Source: Diphasiastrum complanatum
Lineage: Eukaryota > Streptophyta > Lycopodiopsida > Lycopodiales > Lycopodiaceae
DNA length: 64,000 nt
Assembly (NCBI GenBank): GCA_029204225.1
Contig: CM055092.1
Coordinates: 72,426,308-72,490,307 of the forward strand
Direction: 5' to 3'
Below the pieces are notes generated by a model that did no database searches, was not told the DNA's origin, and worked only from the letters and a program-made list of their open reading frames with translations. Made by a program: the position numbers and the translations under genes. Positions 1 to 11,626 of this stretch are shown piece by piece. Numbering within the stretch: position 1 is the stretch's first letter; every line of letters starts with the position of its first letter.

Positions 1-46
1 TAGAAAGACATCGAAAAGTCGAAAAACTTTAAAACCTATTCAACGC

Positions 47-403
47 TCAACCAATAAGATTGAAGTCGCACAAAATTTGAAAAATAATTAGAAGTACAAT
101 ACAACAAAAACAATAATAAAAATTAGCTAAACTAAATTTAAAAAAATAAATCTGAATACCTATTTTAACATTAATACTTTTTAACACGAGCACTATTGAT
201 CCTTGTATATGATAATTGTACTTTTTAACACAAGCACTATTGATCCTTGTATGTGATAATTTTCCTTCAAGGTTACCATTTGATGCAGCACCTACAAAAC
301 CTTCGCAGAAGTTTTTAGAAACCTGTTTCACAGTACGGAAGAGGCTTGTCAAGTTCTTTTTTTCCAAAACTAACTGGCCAAATGTTAGTTGATTTTTTAG
401 CAC
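47..403 (-). CDS. Hypothetical 118-codon ORF, doubtful
   Basis: An open frame of 118 codons with no domain I recognise. Its C-terminal half covers a 43-bp tandem duplication, so similar peptides occur twice in it. The end is hydrophobic and rich in F, Y and C, as expected from AT-rich non-coding DNA read by chance. There is no neighbour in the same sense and no visible promoter. It could be an exon fragment or a chance ORF; I favour chance. Confidence 0.15.
   Translation of the reverse strand: MLKNQLTFGQLVLEKKNLTSLFRTVKQVSKNFCEGFVGAASNGNLEGKLSHTRINSACVKKYNYHIQGSIVLVLKSINVKIGIQIYFFKFSLANFYYCFCCIVLLIIFQILCDFNLIG
177..262. repeat. 43-bp direct tandem duplication
   Basis: Two adjacent copies starting at 177 and 220, both containing CACTATTGATCCTTGTAT and differing at a few positions. 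Confidence 0.85.
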
Positions 404-479
404 GCGAAATCGAGCTAAAATATATTTTTCAAGTGGTTTTTATATTAGAGTTTGTATGAAATCATCAGATATGTTGTTT

Positions 480-1500
480 AACTGGCATAAATTTGGCCTC
501 TATAACCATAGAAGACGGGGTCCACAGTCCGCCCACATGGACTATCGAGATAGTTGACTTATGGATAGGCCTTAGAAGTGGCCCTGTGTTGCGCCGGCGC
601 CTCAAAGGGCGCTGGGACTTGAGCGGTTTCCCCAACACGCGCTTAAGTCTAACATTCATCCATCATGCACTTACATAAAAGCCAACTCAGAAACGTAACA
701 AGCTTAACCATTCAGACTTAAGAAAACTGGAATCCCAACCAACCCGAAAGCCAACTCAGAATCCGTCCCCAAAAGTTAACCAAAGGCAAAGACAAGCCAC
801 ACATGAAATCCAAGGCATAGTGGTCGCCAAACTGACCAATTGGCATAGCGGCAAGCCCCATGTCGATGACAGGGACCCTTAGGCGCCAGCGACGCAAAAA
901 GGTTGTAGTAAGGGTCCTTCCACTTGGACCAGTCCCGGAGGCGAAACCGAAATGGTAATCATCCCCAAGGATCAACTTTATTAGATTTGGAAGAGGTTAC
1001 ATTCATACATAGACTGACCGGTCTCGGGGCCACCAACACGTGCTGGGCATTGTGCCTGGCTCGTGCTGGTAGAGGGAGCTGAGACCTGGCGACTGGATTC
1101 CTGGCGCTGGTTGAGCTGCCCAAGTTTATGTCTGCCGGACTCCCCCTATAGTTCTGCTGTGATTCGGCGCACCCCCTCTGGTTTGAAACATAGTGCTTTC
1201 TGGTAAAGCACGCTTTTTAGGACTTAGTTTTTATTTTGCTGATTAAGCCTGGCAAGCCTGGCAGAATCAGTCTGGCTCCCGGACATGGGTCCCGGGAGCC
1301 GTCCCAGCGGCCGAATCAACCTGCTTTCCTGACTAAGCCATGACTCGAGCTCCAGAGCTAGCTCATGACTTTGTGACTACTTGATTGGCTCACCACAGGT
1401 CGGAGGCTCAGTCCTCGACATTCTAACTTGCTCTGGGACCTTAGGGAGTGTCACCCCTTTGAGTCTTACAGGGCACGCTGGGTGCACCCAAGTCAGCTTT
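480..1500. other. GC-rich block of unknown origin
   Basis: About 1 kb clearly richer in G and C than the AT-rich flanks. It contains the palindrome GGCGCC in GCGCCGGCGCC and a hairpin at 1274-1300 (9-bp arms GGCTCCCGG and CCGGGAGCC, 9-nt loop). The ORFs in it (465-659, 493-678, 718-975) are short and show no family. The composition suggests an inserted mobile element, but I see no LTR pair, transposase or target duplication. Confidence 0.4.
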
Positions 1501-1929
1501 ACAACACCCTGGTAATTATTGTACAATTTTCAGCATCACTAGCTTCTTCGGGTTGCCCACTGATGTAACCTCATTTAATATAAATATCATGGAATGCCCG
1601 AGGCTTTTCAAGACCCTCCTTTGCCATAAGCTTGTTCAGAAATCAAGGATCAGGAAGGGAATACTGAAGATTGACGAATGACCAATGAATTTCGATGCTC
1701 AAAAGAGTAGAGAAATTGACAAATCTATCAATGGGATATCAAGCAAACATCTAGGGCAATGCCATTGCTTCTAAGGGAAAAAATCTTCTAGAACAATGGA
1801 ATCGACAACTTGAACAAAAGTGGTTATGGGGTTCTCAAAAGTGAGTCATGACAAGATGAAATGAGGACATTTAAACCCATGTCATAAAGGGCAATAACAT
1901 TACAAATTAAGGTTGAGCTAGGACCAATC
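1501..1929. other. Non-coding, nothing recognised
   Basis: AT-rich sequence without a convincing ORF or repeat. Confidence 0.4.
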
Positions 1930-2225
1930 GAGAAAGGTTTTTTTTTTAGGGGGGGGAGGTCCTGCTCCAAGGCCCTTCTGCCCCGGAAGAGTGTACGCCC
2001 GAGGGCGGAGGTCCGAGGGCGCACGGTCTTCCGCGGGCGGAAGGGCCGAGGAGCCGGCCCTTCCCTTCCGTGAATTCCGTTTTTACATTTTTTTTTCTTT
2101 TTTTTTGACGTAAGTTTTTTTTTACACGCACCTTCCGGGCGGAAGGTGCATGTAAAAAACGTAATTTTTTTTACGTGCACCTTCCGGTGTCCGGAAGGTG
2201 CCTGTAAAAAAAAAAATTGCCCCAC
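1930..2225. mobile_element. GC-rich foldback insert with two hairpins (MITE-like?)
   Basis: A GC-rich core (1950-2080) followed by T-rich stretches separating two strong hairpins. The first is 2128-2149, with 9-bp arms GCACCTTCC/GGAAGGTGC and a 4-nt loop. The second is 2177-2201, with 11-bp arms GCACCTTCCGG/CCGGAAGGTGC and a 3-nt loop. The same GGAAG/CTTCC motif recurs in the core. The minus ORF at 1824-2225 is a by-product. The structure suggests a small non-autonomous foldback element; I could not identify a target duplication. Confidence 0.45.
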
Positions 2226-4859
2226 AGATTACGTTATGTGAGGCATCACCATTTCCTTTGTAAAAATTTAAAAACTAATTTTACAGTTTAAGAAATTACA
2301 ATTTTTTTTTTAAAACCTTGAAGTTTTATCTCAATTCTCATGAGTCACGAGGGTCTAGTTTTGATACTTTACAAAAGTTACATCTGGCCAATCATTACCA
2401 TTAAAAAAACCCGAACACAATTCTTTCTTTATACTACATAGTGTGGGACTAGGGCTAGTGGATAGGGTGGGCTAGACCTAAAGGAAATATCCTGAGTGGC
2501 CTGTGTTTTGAAAAGCAGGTATATATTGTATACTTATTAAGTGAAACGTGTAAAACAAAAAGAGATTTCAATTCCTAAGGATTTCACTTAATTTAATTTA
2601 AAGGGTGCTATGGGGAATTTGAAGATTAACGGCCTTTCAGCTGACAGGAATAGAAGTGCATTTTTTAATGGGAAAGTCGCCTGTGCACGGCTGGGATGAT
2701 TCCTCACTGAAAATTGAAGAGATTCCCAGGGGCCCAAATTATAAGATAATGGAGGAGGAGGTTTCCCAGAACACTGGAATCAGCAGGGCGCAGCCTAAGC
2801 TGCCTAACTGAATGAAAAACGACACACTACCTAATACCTATACAGGTGAGAGTCTGCGGCATTAATCAACGAGTGTTCAGTGCTGAAGCCAGCCCTCATG
2901 AGACAGATGGAGTGACGCAAAGCATGAGCAGGAGCTGGGCACTGGGAACTTGCAACTGGGCACTGGGAAGTTGCAAGAAGCCAAGGAGGAGGTAGGAGCA
3001 TTGATGGAGGCAGGAGGACAATAAAGGAGACCACATGGCATGGCATGCTTCATTCGTGTCGCACGCACAGACTCATTGGACTCTGCACTCTGAAGCCTGC
3101 AGGCTGCATCAGTCCTCTTTCTTTCTGTTGTTATGTATACATAATACTACTATGAAGGGATGAAGTGATCCAATATCACATGGGACTTAGTCTGAGTCCA
3201 AGACATTGAAGAGGAAACCACTTTTGGCATTTAGCAAAGACTGATCCATCACCAATTTCAGTATATACTATATTTGGAAATTGGAGGCCTTCAAAGCAAA
3301 AATCATCATCATTTGGAGATTCATTCTAGTGACGAGATGTTGGGTTCATTTGAGAGATTGTAATTTGTGAGATCAAGTCCTTTGAGTGAGTTTTAGTGGA
3401 AGAGAGAGAAATGTGTCAACTGTCAGGGGGATTGAGCGCAGCCTTCAGAGTGTTGTTTTGCCGACAAGTTCCAAAATGATTACTTGATGGATCTTAGCTT
3501 GATCGCTGGACTCTAAGTTCTAACTACCCATACACACAAACTGAGCGTTGAGCAGAATTGTAAGTGCAATTGTTGCCTTCTGCCATTGCTGCTATTTGCC
3601 ATCAGAGCGCAGGTCAGATTGGAGTTAATAGAGCCTAGTACCTACGATTCTGCCTCAGCTTCCGAACAGCAATAGCTACTACCTGAGAAACGGAGGAGTG
3701 CCCACTGCCTCTCCTTGCCTACTTCTGAGGGCGAAATTTTGATTTCTAGCCCTACAACAGAGCGTTGACACCTGAGATTCATCTAAGCTGTACTGATTTT
3801 AACCCACAACAACTAGTTCTGAACAGGTCAGAGATGAAGATCATCTTGTTTGAACGCTGGTATTTGAGCAATCCTTTGCCTTCTGTTGTCAAAGATGAAA
3901 TGGGATAGTTGACCATCGCTACTTCAGCCATCGCTGTTAGAGAAGCCATGAGTTATGTTTTCACGCTACCCTCTGGAATTGAAGTGAGCAATGCTGCATG
4001 ATAATAATAGGAGTGCTGTTTTTCTCCTTGAGAGCATGGTGTATGAGCACTTGGCAGGGGTCCAGTTCTCTACGCTCCCCACGTTAACTGAGGGTGCTCC
4101 CTTTGTATTCACCAACCACCTTGATCCATACGATCATGAATGCAACTGTTAGAAAAAGCGTTGATTGCCATGGTTCAAGTAAATATTGCTAGCTAAGTAC
4201 GTGTAGATGCATTCTGCCACTTCTCTTTTCCACATATCTGCTAACTGATCGGTGATAGCTGCAAATCAGCAGTGCCGAATAAGCTCAAAAGCGTTGGAGT
4301 AATAGTATGCTACCATCTTGTTCCTTGAGAATTGTCTATGCATTGGCATTATCGTAATCTCTGAGGTGCTGCTATAAGAGCCCTTCTTGCCATCGAGCTC
4401 TCTCCTGAGCAAGCAATCTAAGATAGTGAAGTATATGTTGCAGAATCATAAATCAAGCAGCCTGTCATGATGGCCACTTGGGCATCCATGTGGCCTAACC
4501 TACTCTTGTAGCAGACAGCAGATTAGAAGATATCAGAGTAGCAAATTTGTAGGAAATAAGTAGGCAAGTTAGGGTTAGCTGATTTGTAAAAAATTAGGTA
4601 AATTATTTGGTTAAGTTTAGCAAGCTCCATGTGCAGCAGGTAGAGCATTTATGTACATATATATCTGAGAATGTGATTGTTATCATGAAGTTTTATTCAG
4701 TCTTCCATACTATGTTATGTCTTTATTTTGTGTGCATTTTCTTTCTTTTCCTTGTTTCTCTGGCAGGTATCAAAGCCACCACTTTTTAACACCCTATTAC
4801 AAAGAGTCTAGGTGCTATTGTCTCATAGCATTTCTATAGGGGAAAGATCCTCAAGATCC
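2226..4859. other. Long non-coding stretch
   Basis: No convincing gene. Short ORFs at 2831-3046, 2877-3068 and 4607-4789 have no recognisable motif. The only repeat I see is a 21-bp tandem pair at 2935-2976. Confidence 0.4.
2935..2976. repeat. 21-bp tandem pair
   Basis: CTGGGCACTGGGAACTTGCA-like unit, twice (2935-2955 and 2956-2976), with one base different. Confidence 0.8.
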
Positions 4860-5402
4860 TGCTTACAAGACAAACACAATGGAAAACACACTACGAAGAA
4901 ACCACCCAACCAAGTAAAAGCAACCAATCAACTCTAGAAGGTTCACCCCCAAGCCAAGGAATAAGAAACATGAAAGTAGAGTGAGAGCCTGGCAATGAAT
5001 CAACCATAAGGTGGAGTAGTAGGGCGAGTTTGGCCTCCTTATGAATCAACCACAAGATGGAGTAGTAGGGCGAGTTTGGCCTCCTTCTATAAGGCTTAGA
5101 ACCCCACTGTGCATTTAGTAATGCAAGGTCCCAACTCCCCTATGCATAGATTCTTCTAGAATAGTCTCTATGTTGGGATCCTTTATTCATAGAATTGGTA
5201 TTTGATACTCTACACATGCACATACGGTCCCAAACCTTGTACTAACTTCATTTGGTGTGTTATGGGCCTTACAAGGATATTAGTTACTTTCGGGTCACGT
5301 CCAGTATGACGTGGCATAACTAACAGCTTGTTTCACTAGAGTACCGCGTGTATCCAAGACTAGGAGTATACTGAATCCTATGTACTGGTCATGGACATAA
5401 CA
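4860..5402 (-). mobile_element. LTR of a gypsy-family element
   Basis: Begins TG and ends CA. Just beyond 5402 lies the complement of a polypurine tract (TTCCCCCCCCTTGAAC). On the minus strand this reads PPT then LTR, so this is a 3' LTR whose internal region was to the right. It shares blocks with the LTR at 10621-11046 (CCACCCAACCAA, CACCCCCAAGCCA, GGACATAACATTC), so both belong to one family. The inner sequence 5403-6000 has only a faint gag-like reading on the minus strand. Confidence 0.65.
4995..5086. repeat. 46-bp tandem duplication inside the LTR
   Basis: Two nearly identical 46-bp units (4995-5040 and 5041-5086), each ending GAGTTTGGCCTCCTT. A change private to this LTR copy. Confidence 0.9.
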
Positions 5403-6363
5403 TTCCCCCCCCTTGAACTGCTCCTGTCCTCAGAAGCTGAACTTAAAATTTAAAATCACAAATCCAAGATGTGGTGTATGCCAAAAGCGAAGACGAAGTT
5501 GAGGGTCGATCAATTTTGATAAGGAATATAATAGTTTGCCATTAGACATGACTTATTTGAATCTCTATGATCATTGAGGAGTTTGAAAATTGCAATAGAG
5601 TTGTCTAAAAACATAAAAAGTCAAATTGTTTATTGTATTATTGTATCACAAAAAGGTAGTATTTGGTTATTTATTCTACCAAATATCTGAGGACAAGCAG
5701 GTTTTGTCTCCAAAACCATAGAAAACTTTATAGCTCCAATTTATGTGATTAAACTATCCTTGTGAAAATGATATTATTTAATACTATACTAAAAGCTTCT
5801 ATTCTAAGGTGAGCACGTTACGACATATCTCCAACGAGATTGCTTGACCTAGCTCACCTGCCATGGTACATCACCGTACCTCGCAACCATTGCCAGCTGT
5901 TGCTATAATTCTTGCTACTTCTAGCATTAAACCTACCCCTTCTATATCCATTATAGTGTTTGTTTCACCCCCCTCCCACTGCAATTGAAACACTCTATGT
6001 TTCAATTGTGCCTCTTGATTCACAAGATATCGTAGACTCTCATTAGCAACTTGGCTAGCTTATAACAAAAATGATGAAGGACAAATCAGCCTCAATGATA
6101 AAAGAACTTGGCCTCGGACAACACGTTCTCTAATGAACAAAAATGCCAGAATGAACGATGAGCTAAACGTAAGAATAAACTTCATGATGATGTTTCAACT
6201 TCTACGACCAATAGTTTTGACACAGTAACATAGGCCATAGAAAAATTGCCTACGCAGATCAACAAACATTTTAGAAAGCTCACTTTCAACCTTACCATAG
6301 CCATTGACCAAAAGCTGAAAGGCTTGCAGCCTAGACCACCCAAGCATACCTTAGACAAGAATC
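5403..6363. other. Decayed gypsy interior or non-coding
   Basis: Next to the 4860-5402 LTR. No ORF of useful length. Minus-strand translation near 5840-5990 gives gag-like basic/Gly-rich scraps only. Confidence 0.25.
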
Positions 6364-6548
<185 letters not shown>

Positions 6549-6550
6549 CG

Positions 6551-6723
6551 TGCCACTCCTTAATTTGATACTCCTTGTTGGGTTGCACCCAGTCCTTTTG
6601 TTAGTGCCACTCCTCTCTCCTATACTCCTACTTAGGTTAGCCACTGCCACTCATCTCCCCTGGACTCCTACTTAGGTTAGCCGCTGCCACTCCTCTCCCC
6701 TAGAATCCTATTCCGGATTAGCC
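6551..6723. repeat. About 40-bp tandem repeat, 3 to 4 units
   Basis: Units around CTGCCACTCCTCTCCCCT followed by CCTACTTAGGTTAGCC, at about 6604, 6643 and 6683, with a worn copy before them. Confidence 0.75.
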
Positions 6724-7273
6724 ACTGCCCCTCTGCATTTCCTACACTTGATGTTCCTTTGTTCTATGACATAAATTTTGAGAGGCAAATCATGAAGATG
6801 AGCATGCTGGCTATGTGAAAGGACCAAGGAACATCCAGGACTCACAAGAGTCAACTCATGCAAGTGGTATGTCCCAATGATACATGGAGGATTGTTATCC
6901 CAAGAAGAAATATGTGCTCGAGCATTTACATAGGAAGTTCCATCTTCCTAACCACTTTTAGTTTTATAGCAGGTGGATGCTTCATCGTATGTCCCAAGTC
7001 ATAAATTGGAGATTGAGAGAGAGAAAAGTGAGGCCAACACATGTGCAAAAACATGCCATTATAGTCACTAAGGAGTTTTGCTACAACCCAAAGAATTACA
7101 AACAACAAGAGGCTGCAAGGATTCAGTTTACCCTAATTTTTTTTGGATTCCTTGATTATCGATGCAAGAGGGTATTTTCAGGTGTCAATCCATGGACACC
7201 TGCAATCAACATCACCTTGACCCTCAACCACCATTGCATATTGTGAGGGTCAAGTAAGATGCAAGGAAATTCG
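6724..7273. other. Non-coding, nothing recognised
   Basis: No gene supported; ORFs at 6926-7108 and 6977-7246 lack motifs. Confidence 0.35.
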
Positions 7274-10165
7274 CAATTTGTATTGAGGACTATTCCAAGC
7301 AATTTAACGACATCTGTTCAGAGGAAATGCTTTGATTGTGAATATTGAGGAAAACATTGAGGATAATCTTTTGAATTTCTTTCAAATCATGAACGGAAGC
7401 CTCAGTATTTCCCTCAAAATGTGGGAATTTTGCTGTAATGCATGTCAAACAAGGTATATGTAAAGACTTTATGTTTATGATTTCACATGAAGATTATGTC
7501 ACAATATGTCACCAAGGTGCTCTATGTAGTCTTCAACTTGTATGTAGATGAAAATGTACCAATTTCTCATTTTATATGTGACAATCTTCCTTGTGACATT
7601 TTTAGGCACTTGCATTTGACAATTTCCCAAACTTCGTTGAAGAACTCAAGCGACTTTATAGCTTTGTAAAAGGCAAAGCTAAAAGATTAGAAATTAACTT
7701 TAAGGCTTACTCCAAAATGACGAGTAGAATACATTGGGGGCATGGTGCGCATCTAAGCATAACAAGCCATAGACCATCTTCAGTGAAATAATAATCCCAT
7801 TAATGAAGCAGACCTTTTGCCTCTAATTGAGTTTGATCCTAAATTTCCATGTTATATTCAGTGATTGTGAGATCTCAATCCTATTAATCATAGCAAACAT
7901 TTTGACTTAATCATAGCAAACATTTTGACTTGGTATTACAATTGAGTTTGATCCTAAATTTCAATGTTATAGCTAGTGATTGTGAGATCTACTATTGCGT
8001 CTCTAAAATAACCCATCAACTTTGGTTGCTGAAATAATTATCAAAGGACTAGAAATGCATGCTGCAAACTAAGCCTTGTTAACGTTGTAATGCAATAGAA
8101 ATAAGCTTATGGTAAAAAGAAACAATGAGGGATGGTAACGTAATGATTTGTCCTTGGCGTTTCACCATAATTACCGATTGCTGATTGCTGAAGTCATGAG
8201 TCCCAGATTGGACCAAAGGCTGCTATTCCAGCATCTCTGCAGGAAGTCACGAACTCGCTTGTGCCTCGTCGATTGCTAGTCACAAAAACAACCTGAGCTT
8301 CCCATTCCTTTGCTTTCTTGATCACCATTTCCTTCATCATGGACCGTGATCCTAGAATTGCTGTGTCAAAAACAGTGATCTTTTCTGAAGCCGTTTCGCT
8401 TACTAGTTTGTGAATGTCATCGCCATAGGTTGTCTGGATTGAGTTGGCAATCCAAATCAAATGCACGTCCGGTTTTGTTGGCTGCATGATGAAAGAGAGG
8501 TAGACACCAACTCCAGATCCTGTGGCAACTAGCAGCACCCTGTTGTACAGATTAACCAGGAACGGTATGCCTGTGAAATAGAAAGTTCTGACCCATAGAT
8601 ACTCTGGTGGATTCTCTACGAGGCTTTTGGTGAAGTCCCCGACTGCGCCAGCAATGATTGTGTGCCGCTTTCTTCCGTCAGATATGATGCCAAATGCATG
8701 CCATTCCGAAAGTGGGGAGGGGCTGATTCGGATCAGAATTCCAGGTTTGATTCCGCCTGATAAGTTCAGAAGGGTTACGTTTTTCGAATCTGTAACCACC
8801 GCTTCAACAGGAACTTTTCGTAAAAACAGCCAAGGCAATATGATCAGAAATGTTATCACGATGGTAAACCATACTACTTGCCTTTTCAGTAATGATCTAA
8901 CGGACACCAAATACTTGTGATTGGAAGGATCGTAAGTACTGTAGGACAAGATGATGAATATCCAGACCAAAGCAAGAGAAGTCCAGCCCGCGAAACGATG
9001 CACTCGTTCAAAAACATTATGATGCAGCATTCTGAACAGAGGAAATGCTCCAATGCAGCTCAGGAGCAGCATCAAACAAATTCCCCAAGTAACTGCAAAA
9101 ATCTCTCTTGGGGTTGAATGGAGAGGTCCGAATATACGTGTAAGTGCATACATGACCCATATCAGGGCTGATACTCCACAGCCACTATGTATTCCTCCTA
9201 AATTCAGCATGAATGAAGTCACCGCGTACTTGAATCCGAGTGGGATGAAGGGATAGCCGAGAATTTTCACAATTATCCAAAAGAGTACTCTAAGAAGCAC
9301 TTCATTTCTCACTAGAACCAGCATGAGGACGTTTCCGATGGCAAAGAGAGAGGGATTAGCTTTGGCATGAGGAAAAAGATTTGCCGCGGCTAGTATTCCT
9401 CCCAAGACATTCAGTGCAATACATAAAAGGAGAAGATACTTGTATACCGTTAGTTGGCATAGCTCCAAAAGCCGGATTGCTCCTAAGCCAGGCGTGGGAG
9501 TTCGTTTCTTTTCTAGCTTCTCTTGTGCAGCCGTTCCTTCGAGGGTTGTAGTACAAGCCACATCCCATGAGCCTGTTTCAGGATCTGGAAAAAGACCCTC
9601 ATCATCAGCTGGTATCTGGCCAAAGTTGTAATCAAACGACGTGGTCCTTCTGGCTCTAGCTGACGCTGACTCTGTAAACCTTCTGCTCAAGGAACCTGTG
9701 GAGATTAGCTTCGCACTCCTCGTCAGCTTCGATAAATTACCCGAGAACCAGCTAAATATGGTCGGCTCTTCGTGCTCGGAGATTACCACAATAGCGGACT
9801 TTTTTTTTTCTAAGACTCTCTCAACGCTGACGTTCATTTCGAAAGACACTCCACGACAGCTTTTCGATAGAAACATGAGCGTCTTCTGATCTAGATCTGT
9901 GCTTTTGCTCTCCATTTTGCTGGCAGCGCACTTGCTCTCGTCCTAATTTCACACCCACTGCCAAATCTCAATAATCTTTTGCATGTGCTGAGGTCAACTT
10001 TCTTTCCTTTTCATGAACAAACTGCTCCCTTTTCATAGCACAACCGTGAATACTCACACTATCAAAGAGCTGCCGGTCTATGTTGATTATAGGTAAGAAG
10101 GCCAGCAAAGGGTAGTCTTTGACGATCAATTATGCATGCGTTCTAGATCAAGACAAATAACAAGT
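7274..10165 (-). repeat. Inverted duplication arm A
   Basis: The reverse complement of 28955-31898 (arm B). Both non-coding flanks of the gene align by eye, for example CATGTCAAACAAGGTATATG at about 7443-7462 against its complement near 31717-31736. The outer edge falls at CAATTTGTATTGAG (7274). The inner edge falls after GATCAAGACAAATA near 10160. Flanks have many substitutions and indels; most of the coding region is nearly identical. Confidence 0.9.
8194..9915 (-). CDS. Multi-pass membrane protein with reductase-like C-terminal half, copy 1
   Basis: An intact, intronless 573-aa protein. Residues 1-150 are a soluble, Ser/Lys/Arg-rich N-terminus. About six hydrophobic segments follow (roughly 157-180, 189-220, 230-258, 272-294, 309-326, 347-366). 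HNVFERVHRFAGW at 299-311 places histidines at a membrane face, as in ferric-reductase-type proteins. The C-terminal 200 residues resemble a flavin/NAD(P)H reductase unit: SEWHAFGI (403-410) where an HPF-type flavin motif would lie, and a Gly-rich ATGSGVGVYLSF (464-475) like a nucleotide-binding loop. The overall form recalls the membrane module of proteins often labelled adenylate-forming reductase-like in plants. A redox role is inference. The first ATG is used because copy 2 starts at the same place. Confidence 0.85.
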   Translation of the reverse strand: MESKSTDLDQKTLMFLSKSCRGVSFEMNVSVERVLEKKKSAIVVISEHEEPTIFSWFSGNLSKLTRSAKLISTGSLSRRFTESASARARRTTSFDYNFGQIPADDEGLFPDPETGSWDVACTTTLEGTAAQEKLEKKRTPTPGLGAIRLLELCQLTVYKYLLLLCIALNVLGGILAAANLFPHAKANPSLFAIGNVLMLVLVRNEVLLRVLFWIIVKILGYPFIPLGFKYAVTSFMLNLGGIHSGCGVSALIWVMYALTRIFGPLHSTPREIFAVTWGICLMLLLSCIGAFPLFRMLHHNVFERVHRFAGWTSLALVWIFIILSYSTYDPSNHKYLVSVRSLLKRQVVWFTIVITFLIILPWLFLRKVPVEAVVTDSKNVTLLNLSGGIKPGILIRISPSPLSEWHAFGIISDGRKRHTIIAGAVGDFTKSLVENPPEYLWVRTFYFTGIPFLVNLYNRVLLVATGSGVGVYLSFIMQPTKPDVHLIWIANSIQTTYGDDIHKLVSETASEKITVFDTAILGSRSMMKEMVIKKAKEWEAQVVFVTSNRRGTSEFVTSCRDAGIAAFGPIWDS

Positions 10166-10180
10166 ATAGAGGAAGGGGCC

Positions 10181-10214
10181 CGTCCAAGGGCCTTCCTCGT
10201 CCAAGGGCCTTCCT
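10181..10214. repeat. 17-bp tandem pair
   Basis: CGTCCAAGGGCCTTCCT, twice in a row, just outside the arm A edge. With the preceding AGGAAGGGGCC it can fold back on itself. Confidence 0.85.
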
Positions 10215-10620
10215 CGTCGTAAAGCACTGTAAAAGAATTTGAGTCTTGTCAAAAGTTAGAGAAGTTACTTGTTCCCAGCCATTTGTTTACTTGCATCATA
10301 GTGCAAACACTATGGAGGTCGGGCATAGAGTGATGGAGCGATGTGGCGATGGAAGTCGGGCTCACACAGTACGATGGAGGTCATGGGCTGTTACTGAGTG
10401 TTAGTTTTCTAGAAGGCACAATGCCTAGCATTCTCTCTGACAAATTTTGAGAAGAACATAGAACTTACTATGAAAGTATTTGTTAGATCAGATTTTGGCC
10501 CCATGTATCTCTAGTAGTCTTTCTGGCGTGTTCTTATTTGGATTTTCCTTCGATTTCTTGCACTCACAGTTTCTAAGATGAAGCTTATAACGATCGCCAA
10601 GTGAAGATCTTCAAGAATCC
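10215..10620. other. Non-coding, nothing recognised
   Basis: Lies between arm A and the gypsy LTR; no ORF of interest. Confidence 0.4.
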
Positions 10621-11046
10621 TGTCACATGCAAACCAAAAGGACAACTGTGAAGCATAAACCACCCAACCAACATGAAGAAGCTAGTCAATACCCTAACCT
10701 TTCACCCCCAAGCCACAATAAATGAATACAAGAGAGGAGAGGAAACCTGACTCAAGAATCTGAAATTCCTATAGGGAGATGGGCGAGTTTTCGTGGTATG
10801 TATTCTCTCCAAGAGGAAAGAATATTTCCCTTAGAATCCCCATGCAACCTATATTACGCTATTGATCTCCTATTCTTTGCATTATAGCAATCATACACCA
10901 TGCAAGTGCTCCTATGTCCAATTATAGGTCTGGGCCCTAATATGATTATGATTATAATTACTTGTAACGACTCCATACAACTAGAGTGACCGCCTATCCA
11001 CGTCAGGATTTATTCTGATTCCCTTATACAGGATATGGACATAACA
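10621..11046 (-). mobile_element. 3' LTR of a minus-strand gypsy element
   Basis: Starts TG and ends CA. On the minus strand the tract AAGGGGGGAAGAA lies directly before TGTTATGTCC, a textbook PPT/LTR junction. The same PPT and LTR start type occur on the plus strand at 27514-27527. Confidence 0.75.
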
Positions 11047-11056
11047 TTCTTCCCCC

Positions 11057-11580
11057 CTTGAACGTGAAAACCAGGGAAGTTCTTTTTTATGCTCTCAACC
11101 TGCTCCCATGAATCATCATCCTCAGTCCGTCCATTCCACCTAGTCAAGCCCTCAGAGATAGAATGATTACTCAATTGTTTATCTATAGTTCTGAGTACCT
11201 TTTCAGGTTCCAAAGGAACACTAAGCGATAAGTCCTCCAAATAAGGCTTCCTTTGAACCAACTACGTCACCTTCATGTAAACATATTTTTTAACGACTTA
11301 CATGAAACATTGGGTGAGCAGTAGTTTTGTCTTGCAGATCTAGCTCGTAAGCTAAAAAAACCAATTTTCTTTATAATTCGAAACGGTCCACAATATCTGG
11401 GAGACAATTTATAATGCTTCCTCATACGCATAGTCTTAGAATCCTTTGGTATTCTAAGATATACCCAGTCATGAACTTTAAAATTTCTGGGAGACCTCTT
11501 AAGATCGGCTTAACTCTATCATGAGCACTCCGAATATAATCACAAGCACGAAATCCGTAAATTTTGGACCTTAACAGACT
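11057..11580 (-). pseudogene. Gypsy integrase C-terminus plus chromodomain
   Basis: On the minus strand, 11580-11262 reads as an integrase C-terminal segment with LSPRYCGPFRIIKKIG, the GPY/F motif of Ty3/gypsy integrases. AYELDLQDKTTAHPMFHVSR follows. After a stop, 11261-11057 reads as a chromodomain: VPLEPEKVLRTIDKQLSN, then LTRWNG and DDDSWEQVESIKK. Chromodomains at this position mark chromovirus-type gypsy elements, where they guide integration. Stops break the frame, so it is not functional. It abuts the PPT and LTR at 11046. Confidence 0.75.
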
Positions 11581-11626
11581 TCGTGATCTCCACATTTTTC
11601 GGAGATCTAGGTCTCATTTAATGCCT

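Noticed and set aside
8627-9256. Plus-strand ORFs opposite the membrane-protein gene (also 29886-30515 minus)
   Set aside because: Antisense shadows of the real genes; useful only as a sign that the two copies are identical in DNA here.
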